A stretch of DNA of 64,000 bases. Source: Botryotinia globosa. Taxonomy: Eukaryota > Ascomycota > Leotiomycetes > Helotiales > Sclerotiniaceae. Numbering within the stretch: position 1 is the first letter of the stretch; the number at the start of each line of letters is the position of its first letter. The stretch lies in contig RCSZ01000010.1 in NCBI GenBank assembly GCA_014898425.1, positions 1 to 64,000 of the forward strand, in the 5' to 3' direction. The notes below the pieces were generated by a model. It was not told the DNA's origin and did not search any database. It saw only the letters and a program-made list of their open reading frames with translations. Positions 11,731 through 23,462 of this stretch are shown one piece after another. Both the position numbers and the translations under genes were made by a program.

Positions 11731-14319
11731 CTTGACTTAATGATGAGGCATAGGATGGTAAATTTTTGAAGAATTGTAAGAACGAGAGTAAGTGTTTGAT
11801 ATTATCGTATTTTAATTTTCAATACGAGTGACTTCATGAAAAGCTGTACTCGGACTTGATGTCTTTGTTGTGTTGCCAAAAAATACACAAAGAAAACAAG
11901 CAAAAGTCAAATCTTTGTGGAAGATGAAAGCTCAGGAACTTTTTATCGTTTCCGGAAATGCCTTTGTGATAATCGACAAGACAGAAAAAGAAATGGTGCT
12001 CTTGAAGGGAGCTTTTTCAAATGGAACCACATTTTCCCACAACAGGGAGATTGATGGCACGAGATGAATTCATTCAGATGAACAAATTTGATGGTAGAGT
12101 TCAAACAGAGCAGGCAGGATCTCGGCTATGGAGGGTTGAGGTTCGTATTACTTTTGAATCTCTGACAATTATATGAGTCTGCAAAGGTGGGAAGGCCCTA
12201 CGTATCAGATATTACGTCATGTGAGTGAGACTATATCAATTATCTTGAATCAAGTTAATCTCTCAAGTGACTCCAGAAATATTTGAGTCCTCATCACTAG
12301 ACTTTGATAAATTACATTGAATATTTCAAGCTTTAGCATGTATGGTCATACACCAACGGATAGAGAAACTTCTTGACCGATTGACTTATGCAGTCATCAA
12401 CGGCCGTAGACCCTTGGCCAGTTGATCAAAAGAGTGTAGAGGGGTAATGGCACAAGCTTTGAATATGCAGAGCCGAACTCGTGCATTGGTATAATATTGA
12501 TTGCTCGTAGTACTTGGCCCAAGTTTTTGTTGGATGGCCGAAATGACACAACATCAATGTGGAACGTGGCCTGGAGATGTACTTACCAAATAAGTTTCCC
12601 ATTTAAATCACTTTCGAGGGAGCTTAGATGTGATAGTCTAATATTACCTATATATGGAACCACTTTTATTCCGAGGAACTCAAGTAGCGGGTGCGTTATA
12701 ACTTCTCTGGTTATAACCTCATTACCGAAAGAAAGCTCCGATACCCAACGTAGTAGCCGAGGTAGGTGCCGTATCTTCCGGTCCTTCCGGTACCAATGTC
12801 TACGAGACAACGGTGTTTGAAGTATGCGTTTTCTTTGTGCGGTCCTCGGAAGCATCGCCTACCCATCTTTACTCCAGGCCATGTTCGTTTACTTCGCTCT
12901 CGATAAGCAGGTAAACTCAATCCATTGATAGTCCTAACGAAGCCTTGTCAGTGAGAATAGTATCTTAATGCTGGTATGGTTCTTGAAGCCTTCGATACGA
13001 AATCCAAAGGAGTGATGCATCTGAAGCATAGCAAGTAGTTAGTATAATCTCGTAGCCTTGGCTTCTGGTGGCCACAAAAGTGAGAACTAAAAACACTGAG
13101 ACCGAAGGAACATACCAAGTATCATTGTATCTTTTACTTCCATTGGATCCACGCTCGTCCCGTTTTCAACACAGCTCCATGAGCATCTTCAGTCCATGGA
13201 TCAATACAAGTACTCAGCCCTATAGTTACTGTCAGTCTCACAATCACCTGTATGATGCACGATATCCCAACGGAACTCTTGCAGAATACATTGACCCCAG
13301 CAGCACCCGTCGTTTGAGTCATTGGTCATCCCTGTAGTTTCCAAAGTGATATCAGCATTCCACTGGATGATCCATCAAAGTTACCGCAATGCCACGATGA
13401 AGTGTACATGCTTTTCCATTCATTCCATGTCCAAGACCGGTACGTCTGCGCAGTTCACTTGTGTGTGAATTATAGATATGCCTTGGGTAGAAAGATGTTG
13501 ATCCGCGAATTTCTATCATCGGCTCTCGAGTCCCCGTTAGAAGAGAGTCCTTGATATTTGGTTTGTCATTCGAGGAAAGTTCCAGGATCAATACGTGAGT
13601 TTATTGGGTAGAAGCTTCGAGCATCAAGGTAAAGATGTCAAGTAATTCTCAAATTATCCTTCCCCCATATCAAAGAGTGAAATTGAGGATGGTTGGTTGA
13701 AATAAACTATTCGTTTTCGCAGAGGTTACCTAACTACGCAAGTCCTGGAACTCATCCCTGTGGCTGAACAAGCTAATTCCAGGTTAGTCAGAATGTGTGG
13801 CTCTAGGCAACATCTATTGAAACTTCACTACATACAACTTTCATCTTTCTTCCGATATTTTCATACACATAAACTGATATGATTAAGATCGTATACACTT
13901 TCTTCTCGCTATCAGATATATCTTCACCTTTTCATATCAAGGAACGTTGATTATCTTATCCTGTCTTACTAGGTACAGTTTTATGAATGATTTTGCACCG
14001 CGAATTGTCAATGACTTCCTAGGTAGTCAGCTTAGATACCATCCTTTTTATAAACACGTATTAATTCATTTTATATCAATCAAATTAAAAATTGAGACAG
14101 TTTTTTGTTATTGACCTTGTATTTTTATCATTCAGGCCAGGTTTAAAGAACCAGCATACCCAAGTGGGAACACGAATGAACGCTGGCTAGAATGACCTTC
14201 GGATCTATGCTAGTAACTATGGAGAATGAAGACAAGTCCGTCATCTCAAAGAACACCTTCTAATGCCATTTCAATTCTTCATTATCACAATTTAAGCTTC
14301 ATCTCTACCAATTGTTACA
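11731..14319. other. gene-poor region with scattered coding-like fragments
   Basis: No gene could be assembled. Short coding-like pieces occur at 11870-12067 (plus, Lys-rich, 65 aa), around 12725-12925 (plus, including a hydrophobic run ending LLQAMFVYFALDKQ near 12900) and 13134-13591 (minus). They share no frame and no splice junction I could defend. Parts may be remnants of dead genes. Confidence 0.35.
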
Positions 14320-15287
14320 TTAGTTAGAAGATTCCTTTTCGCCGTCTTGCTCCTTTGTAACTGTTGGCTCAACCAATCCCTCAATTGTGAGCATTGGTGT
14401 ACCATACGCATAATCCTTCGATCCACTGATGTAGTCAACGCCGGGAACCCGATTGTGGGTGGATGGATATCTCTTGGAACGCTCAAGATAATACGCATCG
14501 TGGTTGTCGCCATCGACTGCACGGTTGTAGGTAGCATAGAGAACTCGACGATCATCGGTGCTGTTGTTGGGTCCACTCCTATGAGCGAAAGAGGTTCCGA
14601 AGATGAGGATGTCACCTGTAAAAATTTTGTTAGTCTTGATTTTGGTCATTTGAATGAGGGTATGTGTCTTACCAGCTTCAAGGTTAACTGGGATCCATCC
14701 TTGAGACTCAACCCAACTCTGCTCAAGAGTCTTGTCAGAGCTGATTGGAATGTCCACTTTGTGGCTACCAGAGACCACCTCCATGCCGCCGTTCTTTTGG
14801 TTGGCTGGATCAATTGCGATCGCAATAGACAAGTGCTTAAGGTTGCTGAAGGCACCATAGCCAGCACGATCAACATGTGCAGCAAATCCGCCAGAACCAG
14901 CAGACTTGTAGTTCACTTGAAAAGTTAGCAGAGTTTTGAAGGTATGGAAGAGCTGAACTTACACTTATCCTTGAACAAAACCATGTGACCATTGGCCAGC
15001 TGGCTAACGATACTGACAAGCTTCATACCACGAAGCAGTGAGTCAAAACCCGGGACGGCAGTCGTAAAATTTTCGACTCTGCACAGCACACGTTCTCCTT
15101 TCTTGTTGATCTCATCGTATTGGAGATACTCGCAGGAATCCTTGACTCGTGGGAGATCATGTGCAGCTTGTGCCCAGAGTTTATGATTCTCAATCTCTCT
15201 CTGATTGAGAGCATCAGCTATGATCAAGTAACCATTCTCTTCGAAGAAGAGATGTTGTTCGCGAGTAACGACATAAGCGGGTTCCAT
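14320..15287 (-). CDS. phytanoyl-CoA dioxygenase (PhyH) family protein, 287 aa
   Basis: Non-haem iron, 2-oxoglutarate-dependent oxygenase of the PhyH family, which hydroxylates acyl-CoA or secondary-metabolite substrates. Three exons: 15287-14963, 14915-14673, 14615-14320. Introns 14916-14962 (47 bases, donor GTAAGT, branch GCTAACT) and 14616-14672 (57 bases, TTACAG acceptor) both remove frame-compatible sequence, and the join restores KDKLNYK and LEAGDILIFG. The iron facial triad is visible: HVD (His122, Asp124) in GGFAAHVDRAGY and distal His201 in TSFAHRSG, followed by a 2-oxoglutarate-binding Arg around residues 212-213. Length matches fungal PhyH enzymes. No N-terminal peroxisomal signal is seen. 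Substrate cannot be told. Nearest neighbour is a divergent oligopeptide transporter 3 kb away. Confidence 0.9.
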
Positions 15288-18238
15288 TTTGAAAGAAGCG
15301 TATTTGATAATGTATCAGATTAAAAAGGTATCAAAGAAGACGAAAAGCTCAAAGGTATTAAAAGCAATTGGAAGCAAGAATCTCTGAAAGATAGACTGCA
15401 AATAAGCAGAGCAAGTGCTCAAATTACTGTGTAATGGAAGCAAGTATTGAGAAGAAGATTGAAGAGCACAGAAACTTGTAGGAGAAAGCAATTTAAAGAG
15501 TGCGAAGTTCAATCAGAGGTGGAATATAAACAGAGAAAATAATTTTTCAAAACACTGGACCGGTTCGAACTACAAAGGTTGATAATTTTTTATCTGTCCC
15601 GCTTCCACGTGGTGCCCGATTGTTGATGGAAAGGGGAAAGGTTGTTCCGATCTCTCACTTTCAACTACTAAGTCTCATATATATACAATATTTGAATTTG
15701 TTTGCTCTTGTCTACGTTGCTCTAGCAATGTCTTTTCACGATTATTGGAGACTTGATAATAAGGACACTCAGTGAATGCCAGATGCTAAGTGAGATACAG
15801 ATTTCTCTCCAGAAGATAGTTGGTTATGAAGTGAACAAATCTCTGAAGGGTTGGAAGTTGTAGTTTATCACTTGATACATAAAATCTCACATTATATAAG
15901 TTATTACAGGGCAGGATCGAACAAAAAGATGACTTCCCAATCCCCTTAATTATTCAAGGTGTTCTGAAACTTTTGGAATACGATTTTGGTCTTTTAGGAA
16001 GTCCTGCGATTATCTGCGAAGTAGACTTCCTTGAGGTCAGTCAACAGGACAAAGACTTGCATCATTGTGAATTGTGAACGTTTTGGAAGGATGCTGTAAA
16101 GCAATTTGATTCTCATCGTATTATCCAAGAACAAAAAACGACATATATCCGCTTTCTTTATTCCATATTGACATTGGCTCTGAATTCTGACTTTGAAATC
16201 ATCTCAGACCATACAGTATCCAGCCGGGTTCATGAAAAACAATAGGATGACCGATTCCAACTCACTTAGGATGAGAATAGTCCTTCTTTTTCGATATTCT
16301 CCCACCTCAACAAACTGATTCCAACCTACAGAGCCGATCAAGTGGAACTAGTGTGTGCTTATACTTCACCTAAAAGTTTTGAGATTGATGAGTGGGGAAC
16401 ATAGTTTATATCCAATCTTCGGGATGCTGTTGTTTTCTGTTGACCAGGAGATTGCGTGGTTTTGTTCCTTATTTTTCTTCAAGATATCCTGCTACACGTC
16501 TACACGTACCATCCTCTACTTCACACAAAACCATATGGTTTGACGATGTCACTCAATCTAGATTTACTCACTGCCAGTTAAAATCATCACATAGTCTGCC
16601 AAATTTCCTTTAACTTTACCTTTCTTGTTGGATAATTCTAAGATCAAACAACGATTACTTTCAAACCTTGAGAAGTTACCAGCGTTCATCAATGAAGCAA
16701 TCTTTATATTTGTGTATCTTTCTTCTTACAAGAGAGTGAAGCAGCGAGCGATATCTTATCTTCGGTGATAACACATAAGATTGTGACTTGGGAGCTCACA
16801 AACACCACCAGACCTGTAGTTGCACGTTGCAACATACTGTCAAATCTGAGGCATATTCTACTTCTCCAGCTATGAAAAGCACTTCACCACTACAAAAGAC
16901 TGTCACAGTGGTTTAAATCTAGTGGAAAAATTACATGTCGTTGGAAGATCGGGGCACGTGCACTAGCGCTATATGTCCCCACCACTTCCACTTCCACATG
17001 CAGAGCGTTAGGGCTTGGTTCAATGTGATCAAGCTACATAGTCATAGTCAATATCACATATATTTCATCAGACTCAATCCTCACCTGGAAATATATATAG
17101 CCATACATAACATTCCGTCCCCGTCCAAGACATTGCGTAGTAAGTGAGTCATGCCGACGCTCACATGTATCCCCTGTTACAATTGATGACTACTTATACC
17201 TGATTCCTCCCATCAAATACTCCTCGCTCTCTCTTCTGAATCGAAAATCGCAGCTTTTAAAGAATATTCCAGCCAGGTAGCTTTCCCATCAGACTTTGTG
17301 TCGTATAGTCCTCGCTAATATTATCGATGAGTAGACCTGTTATCACGAGAAACGCGGCTTCAATCGGGGTTTTGGCCTCGAGCTTTGGCCCATGATAATT
17401 CGTTATCTTCTACGTATCTACAGTATCTTCTGCCGTATAACAACCAATTGCGTCAAGAAAATATCTACTTTCCATTATCGATTCCTCGGCGCACTCGACT
17501 CCTGCCTATTTTGTATAATATATTGGAATGATTTATCAATAACTTTTTCGTCGAAAATGGCGCTAAAATTGATGATCTCAAGTCAATTCATGAACATTTA
17601 TCCGATCACTTTCGTGATAACACCGCTCTGTTGGTGCAGAGCTCGGTTGATTTGCGGCTTTCTGGTCGTTTTACCCCACTGTTGACAACCATATCAGTAT
17701 CTTCCTATCTTGTTCTTGCCTACCTGCATGCATGCATGTAAGTTTATTAGGGTTCAAGTTCCGCAAATGAATGTCGCTGTAGGGCATCTTGTGACAGTTT
17801 CCTGGAAGATGGCAAGAAAAATGTGCGTACACTATGAGGATAAGTGGCAGAAGTGATTAGCATCGGGTAAACGGATGGTATGTGTTTTCTATGAAGGTGC
17901 AAGAGCAAGTGCTCATTCCGAGAGTCGTCAAGGGTATTGCAGGTTTGGAGCCATAATTCTTTGCCCCTCGGGTTCTTATCTCTTAGTAGGATTAATCATT
18001 AAATGCAGAGGGCATAGTTTACCGAATCTATCGAGAATTGCAGATCTTCGGGTATGCTACCTATTTGGACCACTACATCCACTCTTGAATGATGATATCC
18101 ACGAGTTTTTGAGTTTCTCGATATCTCGCCTGCATTAGAAAAGCGTGTAATCTGATGATTGCAACCATTTCAAATTGCCGCTGTGACGCAAGCCCCTCAG
18201 TCAGTAGATAAGGCTTCTGAGATAACACAAAGGCGGGG
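15288..18238. other. 3-kb intergenic region between divergent genes
   Basis: Contains the promoters of the leftward PhyH gene and rightward OPT gene. Only short shadow frames are present; no conserved domain and no transposon ends were found. A small CATG microsatellite lies at about 17727-17740. Confidence 0.45.
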
Positions 18239-18247
18239 TATATAAAG
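18239..18247 (+). promoter_or_regulatory. TATA-box-like element of the first OPT gene
   Basis: TATATAAAG lies about 90 bases upstream of the ATG at 18338, a plausible distance for a fungal TATA box with a short 5' leader. Confidence 0.45.
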
Positions 18248-18337
18248 ATATACTGTAGAAACAATCCCCAAAGAATCTTGTATTCAAGCTATCCTTGAGA
18301 TTGTGTATTCTTCTTTACTCGCAGACTTGTCTGCATT

Positions 18338-20984
18338 ATGGATACTATCAATGTACATCCAGTAGGAGGGGACTCTGCATCTCAAATTTCCACAGAGTCC
18401 CCCATCTCCGACAAGAAGGCTGTAGATGTTGAAATTGAAGCCATCGACTCAAATGATTTCCAAGATATCTCTGACGAGAAAATCATTGTACCTGGAGAAA
18501 GTGATGTCTTTATAGATCCTCGTCTCAAAGATTATCCTATTCCATTGGTGGCCAAGACAGTTGACTTGCACAATGACCCTACGTAAGTTCTTGCCGAAAC
18601 TAAAGTCCAAATGTTTGATACTGATAAATATGGCTCGTTACAGAGAACCGATTCTCACATTTCGATTCTGGTTCTGCTCTACATTTTGGGTTGTGATTGG
18701 ATGTGGAATCTCTTCATTTTACTACTTCAAACCATATTCTATGAGCCTCACGAGTTATGCTGTACAACTTCTCTCTTGGGGTATGGGAACTCTAATGGCT
18801 GCTTACCTACCAAAGAGAGTCTTCAATACCTTTGGTTATAAATGGAGTCTCAACCCGGGACCATGGAATGCAAAGGAACATGCCCTCATTGTAGTAGCTT
18901 ATTGGGGAAGTGTAAGTATACATTGATACTCATTTGTTTTGATCACGCTGACTCCAAGATAGTGTTACACAGCATATGGTCTCGGTCCACTTTCAGCAAT
19001 GGAATTGTACTATGGTCGTAAGATGAATCCTGGTTGGGGAATTTTGTTTCTCATCACCACTCAAATGATTGGTTATGGATTTGCAGGACTCTTTCGTGAT
19101 ATCCTTGTTCGACCTCCAAATATTTACTATCCAGGAGTGTTACCGAACGTATCTCTTTTCAATGCTATGCATAAGAACCCCGCAGTCACGAAGAAATCTC
19201 TTAAATTCTTCGCTATTGTGGCTTGTTGCGCATTCTGTTATGAGTGGCTTCCATCGGTCATTTTTCCATTATTGAGTTCCATTCCGTTGATTTGTTATTT
19301 TGGTCATGGAAATTGGAAAGCATATTTAATGGGATCAGGTTATTATGGCTTTGTAAGTTATGATTTCTGATATGACGACCATAATGTACTGATGATTACT
19401 TCAGGGACTACTCGACATAAGCTTGGATTGGAACTACGTTTCCTTCTGGTCACCACTTTACACACCACTCTGGTCAAATGGAAATCAAATTGCTGGTGCA
19501 ATGCTAGCGTGCTGGTTGATATACCCTCTTCTATATTTTACCAACACTCTGAATGCCTTGAACTTTACAGCTATGGGATCTGGTACATATGATAGCACTG
19601 GCGCCTCTTATAACATTTCTCGAATTCTCAATCCTGATTATACACTGAATCAAGAAGCAATGGATGCTTATTCTAAGCCATACTGGTCCGCATCATATGC
19701 TCTTCAATTCTTCTTCGGCTTTGCTGCATCAACTGGTGCTATGGTGTACGCTGTTCTATGGTATGGTAAGGCTGCTTATCACGGAATGAAAGATGCTTTT
19801 AGGAATCGAAGGAGTAACTACGATGATCCTTATCTCAAACTAATGGAAGTATTTCCTCGCGTTCCACATTGGTGGTATGGATTACTCTTGCTTATCTGCT
19901 CTGGACTTGCTATTGGTCAATTATATGGAGGAGAAATGCAGCTTCCTTGGTGGTAAGTCTTCTTCACTTTGTTCCAATGTTTCACGCCAACTAATTAATT
20001 GATTTAGGGGATTCATTCTCATCTCATTAATCTCATGTATATTTACATTCCCAAATGGAGTCTTATGGGGTGTTGCCAATATGCAAGTTGGAATGCAATT
20101 TTTATCAGAAGTCATCGCTGGAGCCCTTTTCCCAGGAAAACCTCTTGGTGTTCTTACTTGTATGGTCTACGGTCGACAGATCTTGGAACAAAATCTCAAT
20201 TTGGTCTCCGACTATAAATTTGGTTTCTATATGAAAATTCCAGAAACCGAAATGTTTATCGGTCAGGTTTATGGTACACTTTTGGGTCCATTTATCAATT
20301 ATGGAATGATGAGTAAGTTCCAACGTCTTTTGAACTAGGAACACTTCGGCTAATTTACCATGTCTAGGGTTTATCATCAACACCGAAGGTCCCAAGTTGA
20401 CCGGCGCCGTTGCCTCTCAAGCTTGGAATGCTGTCAAAACTCGAAATTACTACTCACTCTCCGTTGTTTGGGGTGTTCTTGGCCCTAAAGTATTTTTCGG
20501 CGAAGGATCTATGTACTCTTGGATTTACTATGGATTTTTCGTGGGACCTATACTCGTCATTCTCACATACCTAGTCCATAGATGGAAACCTCAATGGAAG
20601 GTTGAAGAGAGATTTAACCCTACATTGATTTGTTTTGGAGCTACCTGGTTCCCAGTTTATCAAACTACGAATTTGATGACTAGTGCCGCTGTTTCAGCAT
20701 TCTTGTATGTATAATTCTTCACATCCTTCCCCCCCTCGAAGCAGCCCGCATACTAACTATCGAGAAGTATGGGCTACGTCTATCGCTACCATCCTGTCTG
20801 GTTCAGAAAGTACAATTACCTTCTAGGAGTTGGTCTAGATTGTGGCACACAACTTATGCAAACCGTTATGGTGTTCGGTCTTAATCTTCCTAATGCGACA
20901 TTTCCAAATTGGTGGGGGAATAATGCAGTGGCTATTGATAGATGTTTTGCACCAGGAAATATTCCAGTCAATGCCGTGGGTTGA
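18338..20984 (+). CDS. OPT-family oligopeptide transporter, 769 aa
   Basis: Proton-coupled oligopeptide transporter of the fungal plasma membrane (OPT superfamily; small peptides or glutathione-like substrates). Seven exons: 18338-18582, 18644-18911, 18963-19352, 19405-19952, 20008-20312, 20368-20704, 20768-20984. All six introns are about 50-63 bases with GT..AG ends and the exons sum to 2310 bases. A polar N-terminal tail of about 80 residues is followed by many hydrophobic helices. The clade motif NPGPWNAKEH is present near residue 152. The position of the KIPPR motif reads KIPET (near residue 560). SAFFMGYVYRYHPVWFRKYNYL and GLDCGTQLMQT close the protein, as in fungal OPTs. Length is normal. 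A different frame continues open past the stop (see findings). Confidence 0.95.
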
Positions 20985-23462
20985 GACTAGATTCAAGGGT
21001 TCTTCAGCTAAGGGGGGGGGGGGTGAACTAGAAAATTTGGAAAAGCTGAAACAAGGTACAGAGACCGCAGGAAGTAATTAGTCGATTATTGAAATAGATT
21101 TATTAACCTTCATCCTTTCAAAGCTGCGAATTCCAAACTAAAAGTATATGCTCCTCACAACGTTGCTGATTAAAACAAGCGCCTCGTAATCAATTGCCAA
21201 TCAAAACATTCTGGCGCTTACTCCAACCCGCGTAAATAAGCATCTTCTTTCAACATGGGGTTGATTTCCACAATATATCACATTAGTGTAGAAAGGATAT
21301 CCTACCCGACTAGAGCCCGAGACATGAAACTTTTGAGAGCATTGATGAATCTTTCAAAATATTTCTCGTAGTTAAACTTCGGTATCTATTTTGTAGTTTG
21401 CTCCAACCACCAGAGTTATGTTTGCCACAAGTGGGGGATGGTGAGATTTCAGCGTGGGTATGAGGGGTTGCGCACGGAAGTTCGGTTAGTTGCCAGAGCT
21501 CTGTGGTTGGTGCTTCTCAGATAAATTCAAGGATATTCAATAATGTATCCAATAGATGAAAGGGACCAATTATCAATTCTTATATCTTTGTTGGTTCATT
21601 GGATATCTTTTTGACTTGGGATTAGTTGCTAATTGCATCATTTTCTATGAAATTAACGAAAGCTACAGAAGTTCTCACGCGATCACTCAAAAGAGGTCGG
21701 GACCCAGAAATGGTCTGTGTTCTATTTCCTTCTAGAAGCTAAATTATACAGATCAATGAAGCAAATTTATCGAATTTGGTCACATCATAAACCAGAGTTG
21801 TGGGGAAAGACTGAACTACTCATGACCAAAATTTCTTTACCTACCTGCCTCTTTTTATGATTCACATCTGTGCCTCTAATTTGCATGGGCAACACCACTT
21901 ATCTTTTCCCTCTGCCCGATCCATCACCTCGGGACCTCACGAACATCTTGTTGCGATGTGATTTCATCTTTTCATTGTCGAGCTAGATTATCATGTCTCT
22001 TCAAAGTTACGTCTGTGATACTAGATTCTCAAAACAACCAATCAATCTCATTCTTTTTGAGTTCACTCATATGCCAAGATATAAATCCCAGCTCGGATAG
22101 ATTAGATGAATGATTAGACAAGATAAGTAAAGCCAAAATAACTGTTGGAATATCAACCCACCGACAATTGGGAAATTCCCAGATTATCTTAATCAATAAA
22201 TTAAACGAGTATTCTATTTCCAGATGTGGAAAGTCCTTATCAATGCATCAGATGTTGATAACAATTCGACCTTCTTATTGTGGAGAGTATCTTATCATCC
22301 GGCTTGGCTGTTCGGCAGACTGTAACCTAGCCAAGCCAAAGCGTTCGACTAGTGTGTTTGAACAGCTGGTATCCCGTTTTGAGAGGTACGATATCAACGA
22401 TTGATAGGGTGATATGAGATTCGTGATCAACTAGACGATTGATGAACTGATCGGTTCCTATCAGAGAGGCATGCCAAGGGCCCTTGTTTTGCCTACAAGC
22501 GAACTGTGATCACATACTATCTGGATCAAGAGTGATATTCGGGCGGACTTCTTCAAACGACAGCCATATTTTCGACCAACATATTTACCAGAAGAAAGTC
22601 GTGTGGTCGTAGTTTGGTCCGTGGTGACAAAACAAGCATCTAGTGCTGGGTTATCCAAAGGTCTTGGAAACGAGAAGCTTTCCTTTTGCACTAGGTCCAC
22701 TTATCCATGCGCATGCCGATACATCGACTAGCATTCTGGATCTGGACGGACATGCCGTGAGATAACATGACTTTTTAAACGCCGGTCCTACCCCTGATAA
22801 ATATCTCCAATAAAAACATTCAAGGAAACTGATCTCAATGGCTATCCCACCTATCACTTCATCTAAATCTTTACATCGATACACATTTTCCATTCTAGAT
22901 CGCCTCTGAGTCTCTGACTTTAGTATTGTCCCCGGAAGTATCCGAGAGAACCTTAATCTTTCTCCATACCAATGTGATCCAGCCAAAACCTACCCAAAAA
23001 ATAACCCCAGAGAATATTCATACCTAGCAGTAGTGTAGGGTTTGGCGCCATCCAAATGGTAGCAATTCATGCAACTTACTATCAATCCAGTTAGCATCGT
23101 CCGATGGAACGATATTCCATGTTCATTCTTTTCCAAAAGATCCTTTTTCATGTGGCAAAGTACTTTGGATTTTACGCAGTCAGTTAGGATTCTAGTAAAG
23201 GCGTGCGATATGGCCACAATCACACAAGGATCTTACTTGCGTTATCGTGCTCGTACAAGATATCGTTTCTGTATTCCGCAACACCAAGACTTTTATCTTC
23301 CATTGGCAAACATGGGTATCACCAGAGAGCTGGAAAGACACCATATATGAGAGTGTGTGCAACGCTCCTTGAATTTTCTTCCTGTGTCTCAAATAATTCT
23401 TTTTCAGCCGCCAACAGGTTGTGACTTCCCAGCCCAAAGTCAATCATAGTCAATCCGACAAC
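20985..23462. other. intergenic between the two OPT genes
   Basis: Starts with a 12-G homopolymer at about 21012-21023. No further gene, domain or transposon end is visible. The distal part is the presumed promoter of the second OPT gene. Confidence 0.45.
21012..21023. repeat. G12 homopolymer
   Basis: Twelve consecutive G about 28 bases after the OPT stop codon. It lies in an alternative frame that stays open to 21081, so length changes here could matter if that frame was once the C-terminus. Confidence 0.8.

Noticed and set aside
13352..13591. 79-codon minus frame as a gene
   Set aside because: No domain, no convincing start context and no linkable exons.
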